From a bacterium (GTDB lineage Bacteria; Cyanobacteriota; Vampirovibrionia; Obscuribacterales; Obscuribacteraceae): a stretch of 64,000 bases of DNA. Below, piece by piece: positions 26,365-35,484 of the stretch. The translations under genes were made by a program, and so were the position numbers. The stretch covers positions 62,001-126,000 of the forward strand of contig WGMS01000010.1 in the NCBI GenBank assembly GCA_016124935.1, written 5' to 3'. Position 1 is the stretch's first letter. The number at the start of each line of letters is the position of its first letter. The notes beneath the pieces are model-generated. The model was not told the DNA's origin. It saw only the letters and a program-made list of their open reading frames with translations, and did not search any database.

Positions 26365-27075
26365 ATGCGAATAAATAGAGCGCTCGCTTTGACCGGTCAC
26401 TGCTCCCGGCGTAAGGCGGATCAGTTGATAGAAGAGGGCAGAGTTTGCGTTAATGGAGCGACGGTAAAGGATTTCAGTCTCTCCGTCGACCTCGACCTTG
26501 ATGTCATTCTGGTGGACGGGAAGCCGCTTACCTCTAGAGCATTGCAGTATATGATCCTGCACAAGCCCAAGGATGTGATCACCACCTGCGACGACCCGGG
26601 CGGCAGGAGAGCTATTCTCGACATTCTGCCCGGACATCTCAAACATCTGAAGCCGGTGGGGCGTCTCGACCGGAACTCGGAAGGACTGCTTATTCTGACC
26701 AATGACGGTGATCTTGCCCAGAAGCTGGCCCATCCTTCTACCCATATCTGGAAAACTTATAAAGTTACCGTAAAGGGTAATGTCCGGGACAGGGATCTCG
26801 AAACCCTGGTCGAAGGAGTCGACTTGTCAGGTGGCAGGACTCTGCCGGCTCGATTGAAGTTGATAGTCAGAGAGGATGAAAAAACCATCTTTGAGATATC
26901 GATCAGGGAGGGCAAGAATCGTCAAATAAGAAGAATGTGTGCGCAACTTGGATATCCTGTGAATCGTTTGGTCAGAGTTGCCATTGGTAGGTTACAATTA
27001 AAGCCGTTGGCTCCCGGTGAATGGCGACTGTTGTCTAGAGAAGAGATTGAGAAGCTCTGTGGGGTCCGAAGGTAG
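26365..27075 (+). CDS. rluB: Ribosomal large-subunit pseudouridine synthase, RsuA/RluB family
   Basis: The 236-residue protein has an N-terminal S4 RNA-binding domain (residues 1-60, RINRALALTGHCSRRKADQLI) and the RsuA/RluB catalytic domain with the GRLDRNSEGLLILTNDG motif that holds the catalytic Asp. It modifies uridine in rRNA; RluB is preferred over RsuA on general similarity only. It lies 6 bases before rodZ. Confidence 0.85.
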   Translation: MRINRALALTGHCSRRKADQLIEEGRVCVNGATVKDFSLSVDLDLDVILVDGKPLTSRALQYMILHKPKDVITTCDDPGGRRAILDILPGHLKHLKPVGRLDRNSEGLLILTNDGDLAQKLAHPSTHIWKTYKVTVKGNVRDRDLETLVEGVDLSGGRTLPARLKLIVREDEKTIFEISIREGKNRQIRRMCAQLGYPVNRLVRVAIGRLQLKPLAPGEWRLLSREEIEKLCGVRR

Positions 27076-27081
27076 GTGTAG

Positions 27082-28182
27082 GTGAGCGTTTTCGAACAGA
27101 TTGGTCAAAAATTGAAAGCGGCACGGGAGAGCCGTGGTCTTTCTCTTGGCCAGATTTACGACAAGACCAAAATTTCCACAGCAAATCTGGAAGCGATTGA
27201 AAGTGGCGATATTGACCAGCTTCCCGAGCCTGTCTACGTTTCCGGTTTTATTAAGCGTTATGCCGAATGTGTCGGATTGAACGGCCAGAATCTGGTGGCA
27301 GAATACCGGCAGGCTTTCGACGATTATGAAGATCGCAGCGAAAAGAGTCACTTCGGCGGTTTTCGCGGCAAAGGCGTGGCTGTTCAGCAGGCCCCCATCG
27401 TCCAGACCAGTTTAACCAAAGCGAAACTGGCGCCTCCCAAGCCCAGTTTCGCCAAGCTGGTCTTCTACCCGGCTTTTCTAATAATCATAATTGTCGGTTT
27501 GATCAGCTATCTTTTCTACTATCAACAGATGCAGTTCAAGTCCCAGCGCGATCCTTCCATAGTCGCCCTGGAGCAGACCACCTCTCGATATTCTCCTGCC
27601 GCGGTTGCGGATTCCTCCAGCCAAGAAGAGGGCAAGGGCGATTCCACAGGAGGGGGTGAGAAGAAATCCGGAACCGGCGATAACAGTCTCACTATCAATG
27701 CCAGCCGCCATGTCTGGGTCGAAGTCAAATCTCTGGAGAGCGGCAACTCACTCTTTACCGGTTTCCTTGAAGCCGGTGATCAAAGAGTGTTTCAAGATGC
27801 CCAGGGTCTCAAAGTTCGCGCCGGAAACGGTGGCAGTTTGAATGTCTCTTTCAAGGGTAAGCACGAGACTTTCGGCCAGAACGGTGTTCGCACCGACCGT
27901 ATCTTTCAAACCGCTTCTAATGAGGCTGCCGGCGACAGCGCCGGCTCTTCCGACACCGCCGACCGGGTAGAAGGTGAAGCAAAACCTGCTCCTAGAACCG
28001 TCAGTACTCCCAAGCCGGTAGTGCCTAAGAAGGTGGTGAAGACCCCCAGCAAGCCGAAGCCGACCCAGTATCGCAACCTCAATGCGTCTCCATCTCGTTA
28101 CATTCCAGGGGAGTCTCTGGGTGGATCCAGATCAATTGGCGTACCTTACCGTTATACTGAAGGACGTCTTGACAGCGAGTAG
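27082..28182 (+). CDS. rodZ: RodZ-like HTH membrane protein
   Basis: RodZ connects MreB filaments to the membrane. The 366-residue protein has an N-terminal helix-turn-helix (residues 3-70, GQKLKAARESRGLSLGQIYDKT), a basic linker, one membrane span (about 130-152) and a C-terminal DUF4115-type beta domain (HVWVEVKSLESGNSLFTGFLEAG), followed by a Pro/Lys-rich tail. The GTG start has GAAGG upstream. It sits 20 kb from mreBCD, between rluB and rimO. Confidence 0.85.
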   Translation: MSVFEQIGQKLKAARESRGLSLGQIYDKTKISTANLEAIESGDIDQLPEPVYVSGFIKRYAECVGLNGQNLVAEYRQAFDDYEDRSEKSHFGGFRGKGVAVQQAPIVQTSLTKAKLAPPKPSFAKLVFYPAFLIIIIVGLISYLFYYQQMQFKSQRDPSIVALEQTTSRYSPAAVADSSSQEEGKGDSTGGGEKKSGTGDNSLTINASRHVWVEVKSLESGNSLFTGFLEAGDQRVFQDAQGLKVRAGNGGSLNVSFKGKHETFGQNGVRTDRIFQTASNEAAGDSAGSSDTADRVEGEAKPAPRTVSTPKPVVPKKVVKTPSKPKPTQYRNLNASPSRYIPGESLGGSRSIGVPYRYTEGRLDSE

Positions 28183-28252
28183 GTCGCAGGCACCATCTAC
28201 GGTTAACGCGGCTTAATCTCCCGGCAAGATTTTCATAAACGGAGCTTGAGCT

Positions 28253-29638
28253 ATGCGTAATCCGAAACTTGGCGTCGTCTCTCTGGGCTGTCCAAAGAAC
28301 ACCACCGATACCGAGGTCATGCTCGGACTTTTAAAAGAGTCCGGTATCGATGTGACCTTCGATAACGACGAGGCGGATATGTGTCTCGTCAACACCTGCT
28401 CTTTCATCGGTGATGCTCGAAAAGAGTCGGTGCGGACTCTTGTGGAACTTGCCGATCAGGGCAAGGAACTGATTATTGCAGGTTGTCTGGCTCAACACTT
28501 CAAAGAAGAGCTTTTAGAAGAAATTCCCGAGGCAAGGGCCCTTGTTGGTACCGGCGATATTCACAAAATTGTCGATGTGATCCAGGCTATCTCGCAAGAT
28601 TCCAAACTCCGTGTGATGGAAGTTTCGGAGATACCCAACGATTATTCCGACGAAGTTCTGCCCAGGATGATGACCGGTGTCGGCGCCAGCGCCTATCTGA
28701 AGATCGCCGAAGGCTGCGATCATGCCTGCAGCTTCTGTATCATCCCGATGTTGCGAGGCAAGTTCAGGTCCCGTTCGATAGAGTCTCTTACAAAAGAAGC
28801 GCGTATTCTGGTTAAGGCCGGGGTGCGCGAGATCATTCTGGTCTCGCAAGACTCGACCTATTATGGTCTCGACCTCTACAACCGACTGGCTCTGCCTGAG
28901 CTGCTCGCGTCCCTGAACGAAATCGAGGGTCTCGAATGGATTCGGGTGATGTACGCCTATCCTACAGAAGCCACTGTGGAGATTCTCGAGGCGATTCGAG
29001 ATTTGAATAAGGTAGTGAAATATATCGACATTCCGCTCCAGCATAGCGATCCTGCTATTCTCAAAGCGATGGCGCGACCGCTCAAACCGGAGAGCGTGGT
29101 GGAGAGAATTCGCAAAACCATTCCGGATGTGAAAATCCGCTCTACATTTATTGTCGGCTTCCCGGGAGAGACCGAAGAGAATTTCCAACATCTGATGCGC
29201 TTCATCGAAGCATCTCGTTTCGATCGCCTCGGGGTTTTCGGCTATTCCAAACAGACGGAAGTGCCCAGCGGCAACATGCCTGGTCAGATTTCCCAGAAAG
29301 AGAAAAATCGCAGACGGGCTGAAGTGATGAAATTGCAGCACGGTATCTCGAGCGAACTCAATCAAGCCATGGTCGGCAAAGAGATAGATGTCCTGATCGA
29401 GAGTTTCGACGAGAAGAAAGGCATTTATATAGGGCGCAGCCAGTGGGACGCACCCGATATAGACAACCTGGTCTATGTGGAAGATGCCGAGGATTCCTTT
29501 GTCGACATGGGTGAAATTGTCCGGGTTCGCATAGACGAAGCCAGACCTTATGATCTTTATGGAACCGCCGTGAGCAGTACCTTCGATAGAGAGTCGTCCG
29601 GCTCTGTCGGGGCCGGTGAAGCTTTAGTGCAAAGATAA
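28253..29638 (+). CDS. rimO: Ribosomal protein S12 methylthiotransferase RimO
   Basis: A radical-SAM enzyme that adds a methylthio group to an Asp of S12. The 461-residue protein carries the UPF0004 cysteines (LGCPKNTTDTEVM, VNTCSFI, AGCLAQ), the radical-SAM cluster CDHACSFC and a C-terminal TRAM domain (EIDVLIESF). NTTDTE near the N-terminus is typical of RimO rather than MiaB. GGAG lies 8 bases before the ATG. Confidence 0.94.
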   Translation: MRNPKLGVVSLGCPKNTTDTEVMLGLLKESGIDVTFDNDEADMCLVNTCSFIGDARKESVRTLVELADQGKELIIAGCLAQHFKEELLEEIPEARALVGTGDIHKIVDVIQAISQDSKLRVMEVSEIPNDYSDEVLPRMMTGVGASAYLKIAEGCDHACSFCIIPMLRGKFRSRSIESLTKEARILVKAGVREIILVSQDSTYYGLDLYNRLALPELLASLNEIEGLEWIRVMYAYPTEATVEILEAIRDLNKVVKYIDIPLQHSDPAILKAMARPLKPESVVERIRKTIPDVKIRSTFIVGFPGETEENFQHLMRFIEASRFDRLGVFGYSKQTEVPSGNMPGQISQKEKNRRRAEVMKLQHGISSELNQAMVGKEIDVLIESFDEKKGIYIGRSQWDAPDIDNLVYVEDAEDSFVDMGEIVRVRIDEARPYDLYGTAVSSTFDRESSGSVGAGEALVQR

Positions 29639-29735
29639 GGCCTGTTCCAGTCGTAATTTGAAGCTCCGAACGGGGAATATATATCCTTGGGGACTTTATT
29701 GCCTTCGGCTTTCGGTTTTTTCTACGATTACGCAA

Positions 29736-30998
29736 ATGAATCAAAAATATCCGGTTAGAAGAAGAGTGCAGAGCCCGGGCAGCGGTATCGGGTGCTGGGC
29801 AAGTCTGGGTTTTCTTGCCTGGCTTCTAGCCGGAGCGCTTATATCGCGGGTCTTTGTCACCGGAGACCTCTGCACCCAGGTGCTGGTATTCTGCTTCGGC
29901 TTTATCTGGGCGATTTTCGGACCTTTCTCTCTTTCCTTTTTTCTTTCAGAGGCGGCCGGGCGGGCGCTTTATGAGGGAGACTTCAAGCTCGCATACAAAA
30001 TAGCCTCTCTAGGCGTTGCTGTGGATAGAGCGGTGCTTCCCCTGGTCAATCTTTTGGGAATCTATGACACACCACTGGCGGTGATCAATCTGCTTAACCT
30101 GGCCAACTCTCAACTTTTGCTCTCTCGCTTCAGAGAGGCCACTGAAAATCTTGAGGAGTCTCTGGATAAGAGCCAGGGCACCTTTGGATGGGACAATCAT
30201 CTGACCCGATTGATAACCGGATTTCTCGCCACTTCCTATCTTTATCTCTCCCGCTTTATGGAAGCCGAGTCTTTTTACAGCAAGACCATTGCCGGTAATA
30301 CCAGGTTGCTTGAAGAGTTGAAGGAGCAAGAAGAAGAGCCGGCTCAATACGAGGTGGTCAGCACCCTGGCTTCGCTTTCTCAAGACCGATACGGATTGGC
30401 TCGGGTAAAAGAGATTAGAGGTTTGGTAGACGAGGCAGAAGCTATCTACCGTTCCGCCATAGAGACCATATTCGACAACACCGAATACGATACCGATATG
30501 CTGGCTAATCATTTGATTGCTCTTGGAAATCTTCTGATTGATAGAGGCTCTCTTGAAGAAGCGGAGAGCCTGATTGAAAGAGGGCATGAGATAAGAAAAG
30601 AGATTTTCTCCGAAAGGCACTATATTGTCAGCGGTTCTTTCCTGGCTCTAGGTAAATTGCGTCTTGCCCAGGGCAGACTGAGCGAGGCCGGCGATTCATT
30701 GAGAAAGGCGTTGGCTATAAGAGAAGACTTCGAACTCAGGATGCATCCGGAAGGAGCGGAAGCCATCTGTGCCCTGGGTGAACTTGCCTTTGCCAGAGGA
30801 GAGAATGAAGAGGCCGAAGCGATGTTCAAGCAGGCGATAGCAATCTACGAAGAGACCGTTGGCGAAAACTTTTGTGATATCGCCCTGGTGCTCAAGCCTT
30901 ACATAAAATTGCTCGAGAAAGAAAACAGAGAGGAAGAGCGTCTTGCTTTGCAGGCGAGGCTTGGTTATATTCGCTCGCTCTATTGCAAGAGCTCTTAG
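29736..30998 (+). CDS. Tetratricopeptide-repeat membrane protein
   Basis: The 420-residue protein has two N-terminal membrane helices (about 20-38 and 47-66) and then TPR units of the long, kinesin-light-chain-like type, for example DEAEAIYRSAIETIF, EEAESLIERGHEIRKEI and SEAGDSLRKALAIRED. An upstream TTG (29658) is possible, but the ATG at 29736 starts directly before the basic N-terminus. It probably acts as a membrane-tethered scaffold. Its stop overlaps the convergent J-domain gene by a few bases. Confidence 0.75.
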   Translation: MNQKYPVRRRVQSPGSGIGCWASLGFLAWLLAGALISRVFVTGDLCTQVLVFCFGFIWAIFGPFSLSFFLSEAAGRALYEGDFKLAYKIASLGVAVDRAVLPLVNLLGIYDTPLAVINLLNLANSQLLLSRFREATENLEESLDKSQGTFGWDNHLTRLITGFLATSYLYLSRFMEAESFYSKTIAGNTRLLEELKEQEEEPAQYEVVSTLASLSQDRYGLARVKEIRGLVDEAEAIYRSAIETIFDNTEYDTDMLANHLIALGNLLIDRGSLEEAESLIERGHEIRKEIFSERHYIVSGSFLALGKLRLAQGRLSEAGDSLRKALAIREDFELRMHPEGAEAICALGELAFARGENEEAEAMFKQAIAIYEETVGENFCDIALVLKPYIKLLEKENREEERLALQARLGYIRSLYCKSS

Positions 30999-31699
30999 AC
31001 TTTAGTTAAATTGAGCGCCACTTTGGAGTGTTCTATCGCTATCTTGAAAAGATTCTCCGCCATGGAGAGATGGTCATAGTCGAAATTGGTCAGGAAAAGA
31101 TTGAGTTCTTCGAGACCGTCTGCAGCCTGGGCGATGGAATGGCGCATCCACTGTACCGCCGGGCCCAGCGAATCGGGGCATTCTTCTGACGTATATTTGT
31201 TCGAGGCTTTTAATAGCGTCTCTTCCAGCTTTTCTACATAGGTGGAGAAATCTTCGATTAGCAGGTCATCGTAGATGTCCTGAGAAAGATCCTGTAGCCT
31301 GGAGCCATATTCTTTCAAGGCTTTGACCACGGAGCGCCTTATGGGCATGAATACCTTTTTTAGATATTTTTCTCTCTCCGCATCGGACTCGAAGCGGCCA
31401 CCGGTACCGGGAAATCCGGTGCCGCTCACCCCGCGGCTTCTGGCGCTCGCTCCTGCTCCCACTCCCATCCTGAAGTCATAGTCGAGCCGTTTGTTTTTGT
31501 CCATCAAAGTCTCGTAGGCTTCGTTTATGGACTGCATTCTCTGGTGCGCGAGGTTTCTTTGTTTTTCGTCCTGTTTCTTGTATTCGATATCGGGATGGCA
31601 CTCTTTTACCAGTTTGCGATAGGCGAATTTGATCTCTCTGGCCGAGACATTCGGTGAGAGACCTAGCACTTCATAGAGGTTGGGTTGCCGTTTTCGCAT
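30995..31699 (-). CDS. J-domain protein (DnaJ-like)
   Basis: The 234-residue protein begins with a J domain (residues 7-75, LYEVLGLSPNVSAREIKFAYRKL, then HPD at 36-38). It has no Gly/Phe linker or zinc finger and instead has a helical C-terminus of unknown type. It should stimulate a DnaK-type ATPase and target it to some client. No dnaK lies in the window. Confidence 0.82.
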   Translation of the reverse strand: MRKRQPNLYEVLGLSPNVSAREIKFAYRKLVKECHPDIEYKKQDEKQRNLAHQRMQSINEAYETLMDKNKRLDYDFRMGVGAGASARSRGVSGTGFPGTGGRFESDAEREKYLKKVFMPIRRSVVKALKEYGSRLQDLSQDIYDDLLIEDFSTYVEKLEETLLKASNKYTSEECPDSLGPAVQWMRHSIAQAADGLEELNLFLTNFDYDHLSMAENLFKIAIEHSKVALNLTKV

Positions 31700-31831
31700 G
31701 GTAGTCGCGCAATTGAAGAAGAGATTTTAATCATCAGCCGGACTCTTATCTATAGCTATTTTGCCATCTTGACCGCAGAATTTGAACTTAACGCGCCGTG
31801 AACAACCGCTGCGGCATTTTCTCTGGCGTTC

Positions 31832-31837
31832 TATAAT
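31832..31837 (+). promoter_or_regulatory. TATAAT -10 box for a possibly leaderless nrdR transcript
   Basis: A perfect TATAAT ends 6 bases before the ATG at 31844, the distance expected if transcription begins at the start codon itself. No ribosome-binding site is visible and the -35 position is weak. Confidence 0.45.
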
Positions 31838-31843
31838 CTGTCC

Positions 31844-32302
31844 ATGTTCTGTCCATACTGCCAGATGAAAGATAGTCGTGTTCTAGAGTCTCGGGTCACC
31901 GGCGAGAAAGCCGTGCGCCGCAGAAGAGAATGCGAGTCTTGTGGAAAGCGCTTCACCACCTACGAGAGGGTGGAGGTCATGCAGATTCTGGTGATGAAAA
32001 GATCCGGCGGCAGAGAGCCATATTCTCGCGAGAAGCTCCGGGCAGGAATATCTAGAGCCTGCGCCAAAACCAATGTCACCGCCGAGGAGATAGACGATCT
32101 GGTTGATTCGGTGGAGAACGAAATGGCCACCCTGGGTAAGCGAGAGATCCCGGCAAGCACAGTGGGCGAACTCGCCCTCAAATTGCTCAGCAAACTGGAC
32201 GAGGTCGCCTATGTCCGCTTTGCATCTGTTTATCGGCAGTTCCAATCTATGGAAGATTTTGTCAGCGAACTGCGCCGGCTCAAGAACGAACTGACCGTCT
32301 AG
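31844..32302 (+). CDS. nrdR: Transcriptional repressor NrdR
   Basis: NrdR represses ribonucleotide reductase genes and senses ATP/dATP. The 152-residue protein has the N-terminal zinc ribbon (CPYC and CESC) and the ATP-cone domain (VMKRSGGREPYSREKLRAGI). Length and order are those of the family. No ribonucleotide reductase gene is in the window. Confidence 0.95.
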   Translation: MFCPYCQMKDSRVLESRVTGEKAVRRRRECESCGKRFTTYERVEVMQILVMKRSGGREPYSREKLRAGISRACAKTNVTAEEIDDLVDSVENEMATLGKREIPASTVGELALKLLSKLDEVAYVRFASVYRQFQSMEDFVSELRRLKNELTV

Positions 32303-32443
32303 CTATATGCTTAGCTTTGTCTAATGTCAGTATATGAACCTTTTTGAATAGCTCAAAACGAAGGAATTGTATAGTTCCGGGGTTTGCATGATAGAATTTT
32401 GGACCGCTTTGCATAAAAGAGATCAGTTCACTGGTGAGAGAAA

Positions 32444-32848
32444 ATGAACCAGACCATTCGAGATATTGAGAGTTCCTTCCTCAAGGACAAAGAGAGCCTC
32501 CCCGAACTCAACGTCGGCGATACCATCAAAGTATTCGTCAAGATCAAAGAGGGCGGCAAAGAGCGTACCCAGGGCTATGAAGGCGTCATCATCAAAAGAC
32601 GCGGCTCCGGCGTCAACGCCAGCATTACCGTAAGAAGAGTATTCCAGGGAATCGGCATCGAGAGAGTCTTCCCGCTTCACTCTCCCCGGGTTGAAAGCAT
32701 CAAGGTTCAAAGACGTGGATCGGTCAGACGCTCCAAGCTCTACTATCTGCGCAACAGAACCGGTAAAGCTACCAGAATCAAAGAGAAAGTCGTAGCCAAG
32801 AAAGACGCTGGCAAGAAAGGCGAAGTCAAGAAAGCTGCCGCCAAGTAA
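32444..32848 (+). CDS. rplS: Ribosomal protein L19
   Basis: The 134-residue protein shows the L19 core [41 protein letters not shown] and [18 protein letters not shown]-terminal Lys/Ala-rich extension of about 20 residues follows the usual end. GGTGAGAG precedes the ATG. It is followed by a ribosome-assembly GTPase gene and rnhB, an order shared by many bacteria. Confidence 0.97.
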   Translation: MNQTIRDIESSFLKDKESLPELNVGDTIKVFVKIKEGGKERTQGYEGVIIKRRGSGVNASITVRRVFQGIGIERVFPLHSPRVESIKVQRRGSVRRSKLYYLRNRTGKATRIKEKVVAKKDAGKKGEVKKAAAK

Positions 32849-32865
32849 GCTAGTTATTCAGTCTC

Positions 32866-33801
32866 ATGACTCGTTCGCGCTCTGGCAGGGATTCGGAAAA
32901 GCAAGCCAGAGGCTCTGGTTCACCTTCTAGTGGCGGCGAAAGTAAGAAAAAGCGGAAGCCGAAGCAGAAGAGTTCTACTTCCGGCTCTCGCAACTCGTCT
33001 GCACGTTCTCCGCGCACTCCGTTTCAGCATATCCAGAACCTGATCAAATGGGTCGATCTGGTTATCGAGGTAATAGACGCCCGTTTGCCGGATTCCACCA
33101 GGCATCCCAATGCCGATGCCATCTTCGGCCACAAGCCCCGGTTGTTCATTTTCACTAAAGAAGATCTGGCCGATCCAGAAGCGGTCAGGGCGGTTCTCGA
33201 CCGTATCGATGTGCCCAGTGCCCTGGTCTCTTTGAAGCGCTCTTCGGGAAAAGAGAAAATCATCAACATGGCCATAGAGGCCACCAGAGCGCAACAGGAA
33301 GCCCTGGTTCGAAAAGGAATCTTGCCTCGACCGATGCGTATCTGTATAGTCGGTCTGCCTAATGTCGGTAAATCTTCTCTAATAAACTGGCTGATAGGAC
33401 AGAGGAAGACCAAGACCGGCAACCGACCCGGTATCACTCAGGGCACCCAATGGGTCCGAGTCCATCCCAAGCTCGAACTGCTCGATACCCCGGGCATTCT
33501 GCCCCCGACCGGTTTTACTGAATTGACCCGGGACAAGCTTGCCGCCCTCAATCTCCTTCCCCAGTCCAATTATCAGGTAGAGCCGGTGGCGGAAGAGGCG
33601 TTGCGTCTGCTCTCGGAAAGTTATCCGGAGCTGCTTGAGCGATATATGGAAGGTCTGGTAGATGCAGAAGACGGCTTCGACTACTTTGCCCGCAAGCGCA
33701 ATTTATTGAGTCAGGGGGCAGTTCCTGACAGGCTCAGAGCTTGTAGTATTTTTCTTGCAGAGTTGAGGGACGGAAAAATCGGTCGGTTGACTCTGGACTA
33801 G
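32866..33801 (+). CDS. rbgA: Ribosome biogenesis GTPase of the YlqF/RbgA family
   Basis: A circularly permuted GTPase needed for late 50S assembly. Motif order is G4 (FTKEDLAD), G1 (GLPNVGKSSLIN), then G3 (LDTPGILPP). About 50 N-terminal residues are low-complexity Ser/Lys/Arg, probably a disordered tail. It lies 17 bases after rplS and 31 before rnhB, consistent with a ribosome-linked operon. Confidence 0.92.
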   Translation: MTRSRSGRDSEKQARGSGSPSSGGESKKKRKPKQKSSTSGSRNSSARSPRTPFQHIQNLIKWVDLVIEVIDARLPDSTRHPNADAIFGHKPRLFIFTKEDLADPEAVRAVLDRIDVPSALVSLKRSSGKEKIINMAIEATRAQQEALVRKGILPRPMRICIVGLPNVGKSSLINWLIGQRKTKTGNRPGITQGTQWVRVHPKLELLDTPGILPPTGFTELTRDKLAALNLLPQSNYQVEPVAEEALRLLSESYPELLERYMEGLVDAEDGFDYFARKRNLLSQGAVPDRLRACSIFLAELRDGKIGRLTLD

Positions 33802-33832
33802 TCACTATTAGGAGAGGGAACTTTCACAGTCG

Positions 33833-34591
33833 ATGCCTGAGACCGCCAAAAGAAAAACTAGCAAGAACAAAAGCCGGAAGAAAAAGCAAGAGAATAGAAT
33901 CGAAGCGCTGCTCAAATTCGACCGCGATATTATATACGGTGCTGCCGGCGGCCAGCTGGAGCTTTTCAAACGTCAGCCAAAAGCTGTAATCGGAGTCGAT
34001 GAAGTGGGCAGAGGCTGCCTGGCCGGTCCGGTGGTGGCATCGGCGGTAATGCTGAGAGAGCTCTCTTGCGATTCTCTTTTCAATATGGAGCTGGCGGATT
34101 TGGACGATTCAAAGAAATTGCCTGTCGAGATTCGTGAAAAACTTTCGGTACATATTCGCTCTGGAGACGGTGCTGAGTATGCCATCGCCGAATGTTCGGC
34201 AAAAGAGATTGATCGAATCAACATACTGAAAGCCAGTCTCTTAGCCATGAAAAAGGCTGTGACCGATTTGCTTTCCCGGCTGCCTTATGAACTGGAGGAG
34301 GTTATTTTACTGGTCGACGGCAACAAACGCATCGATTTCAAAGACATAAAACAGATTACGGTTATAAAAGGGGACAGCCACTCCGCCTCGATTGCAGCCG
34401 CATCGGTGGTGGCAAAGGTCTATCGCGACGGTCTTATGAAAGAGCTTGCCGAAAAATATCCTCAATATCTCTGGCATTCAAATAAAGGCTATCCTAGTAA
34501 AGCTCATAAAAAAGCAATACAAAGACACGGCCTGACGAAGTGGCATCGCGAAACCTTTCGCTGGCAAATCAACGAGGAAGAGGATACATAG
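33833..34591 (+). CDS. rnhB: Ribonuclease HII
   Basis: RNase HII cuts the RNA strand of RNA-DNA hybrids and removes single ribonucleotides. The 252-residue protein has VIGVDEVGRGCLAGPVV with the catalytic Asp-Glu pair, LDDSKKLP and ILLVDGNKRI. An extra 45-residue basic N-terminus precedes the core. It is third in the rplS-rbgA-rnhB cluster. Confidence 0.94.
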   Translation: MPETAKRKTSKNKSRKKKQENRIEALLKFDRDIIYGAAGGQLELFKRQPKAVIGVDEVGRGCLAGPVVASAVMLRELSCDSLFNMELADLDDSKKLPVEIREKLSVHIRSGDGAEYAIAECSAKEIDRINILKASLLAMKKAVTDLLSRLPYELEEVILLVDGNKRIDFKDIKQITVIKGDSHSASIAAASVVAKVYRDGLMKELAEKYPQYLWHSNKGYPSKAHKKAIQRHGLTKWHRETFRWQINEEEDT

Positions 34592-34623
34592 ATAAATAGT
34601 CGCTCTTGTCCTGGACAGAGCCC

Positions 34624-35481
34624 TTACATATTGGGTCCGGGTTTGGCGGGCAGATTCGCTCCGGTGGGATTTATTTTCTTCACACTGGTGACCTTTTTCT
34701 CGGTCTCGCTCACACCGTCGAGAATCTGGGTCTTGGAGAGCTGGTCGACAATATAGTCGACACCATCGGCAGAGATCATGAAGAGTCTCTCTCCCATCTC
34801 GATAAAGCCTTTCTCTCGTAGATACCAGATGGCGAATTCGACGCCGGCCATATCGTCGGTGCCCAGGACATCCATGATGATCTTGGGGTTGGCGCCACCG
34901 GATTTGGGTTTCTGTTTTCTGGCTTCGAGCAGAATTTGCAAAATAGCCAGACGCAATTCGATTTCGTTCCAGGAGACACCGGTTTTCGGTATTTTCGGAA
35001 GTCCTTTGCCTATGCCGGAATGCACTTTCGGGCCGGCTGAAGGGGCTTGCCCGGGGGCGCCGCCACCGCCAGCACCTTCGGGAGGCAGGGATAGATCATA
35101 GGCAGCCCGTTTTCCTTCGTCGGATAATGTTCGGAAGGCTTCGGTAATGGTACGGAACTTGTCGGCGTCGCCGCTTTCGGAGTTATCCGGGTGATACATC
35201 GCCGCAAGAAATCGATAGGCGTATCGGATGATGGTGGGGTGGGCTTCTCTATTTACCTGAAGCAACTGGTAGTAGTTGAGATTGCTCCAGTCTTCAGCCT
35301 GGGGGGCTCCACCGGGCGGTTGTTGAGGTTGTTGAGGCTGTTGAGGTTGACCGCCTGGTTGACCCTGGGGGTGAGGCTGACCACCGCCGGGCGGCATCTG
35401 CCTCGGTTGTCCGGGACCGCCGGGTTGAGGGCCGCCGGGGGCGCCTGGACGGGGAGGAGGTGGGGGTGGTTGCCAGTTCAT
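34624..35481 (-). CDS. J-domain protein with Pro/Gln-rich N-terminus and winged-helix-like C-terminus
   Basis: The first 60 residues are Pro/Gly/Gln repeats. A J domain follows (about 65-135: YYQLLQVNREAHPTIIRYAYR, HPD, FRTLSDEGKRAAYDL). A second linker leads to a folded C-terminus (ELRLAILQILLEARKQ, LGTDDMAGVEFAIWYLREKGFI) that reads like a winged helix. AAAGGAAAG precedes the ATG. It starts 3 bases after the acyl-CoA dehydrogenase, so the two are co-transcribed. The client is unknown. Confidence 0.75.
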   Translation of the reverse strand: MNWQPPPPPPRPGAPGGPQPGGPGQPRQMPPGGGQPHPQGQPGGQPQQPQQPQQPPGGAPQAEDWSNLNYYQLLQVNREAHPTIIRYAYRFLAAMYHPDNSESGDADKFRTITEAFRTLSDEGKRAAYDLSLPPEGAGGGGAPGQAPSAGPKVHSGIGKGLPKIPKTGVSWNEIELRLAILQILLEARKQKPKSGGANPKIIMDVLGTDDMAGVEFAIWYLREKGFIEMGERLFMISADGVDYIVDQLSKTQILDGVSETEKKVTSVKKINPTGANLPAKPGPNM

Positions 35482-35484
35482 AGA

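Noticed and set aside
28514-29365. A 283-codon minus-strand frame opposite rimO
   Set aside because: Antisense shadow of a conserved gene with no domain.
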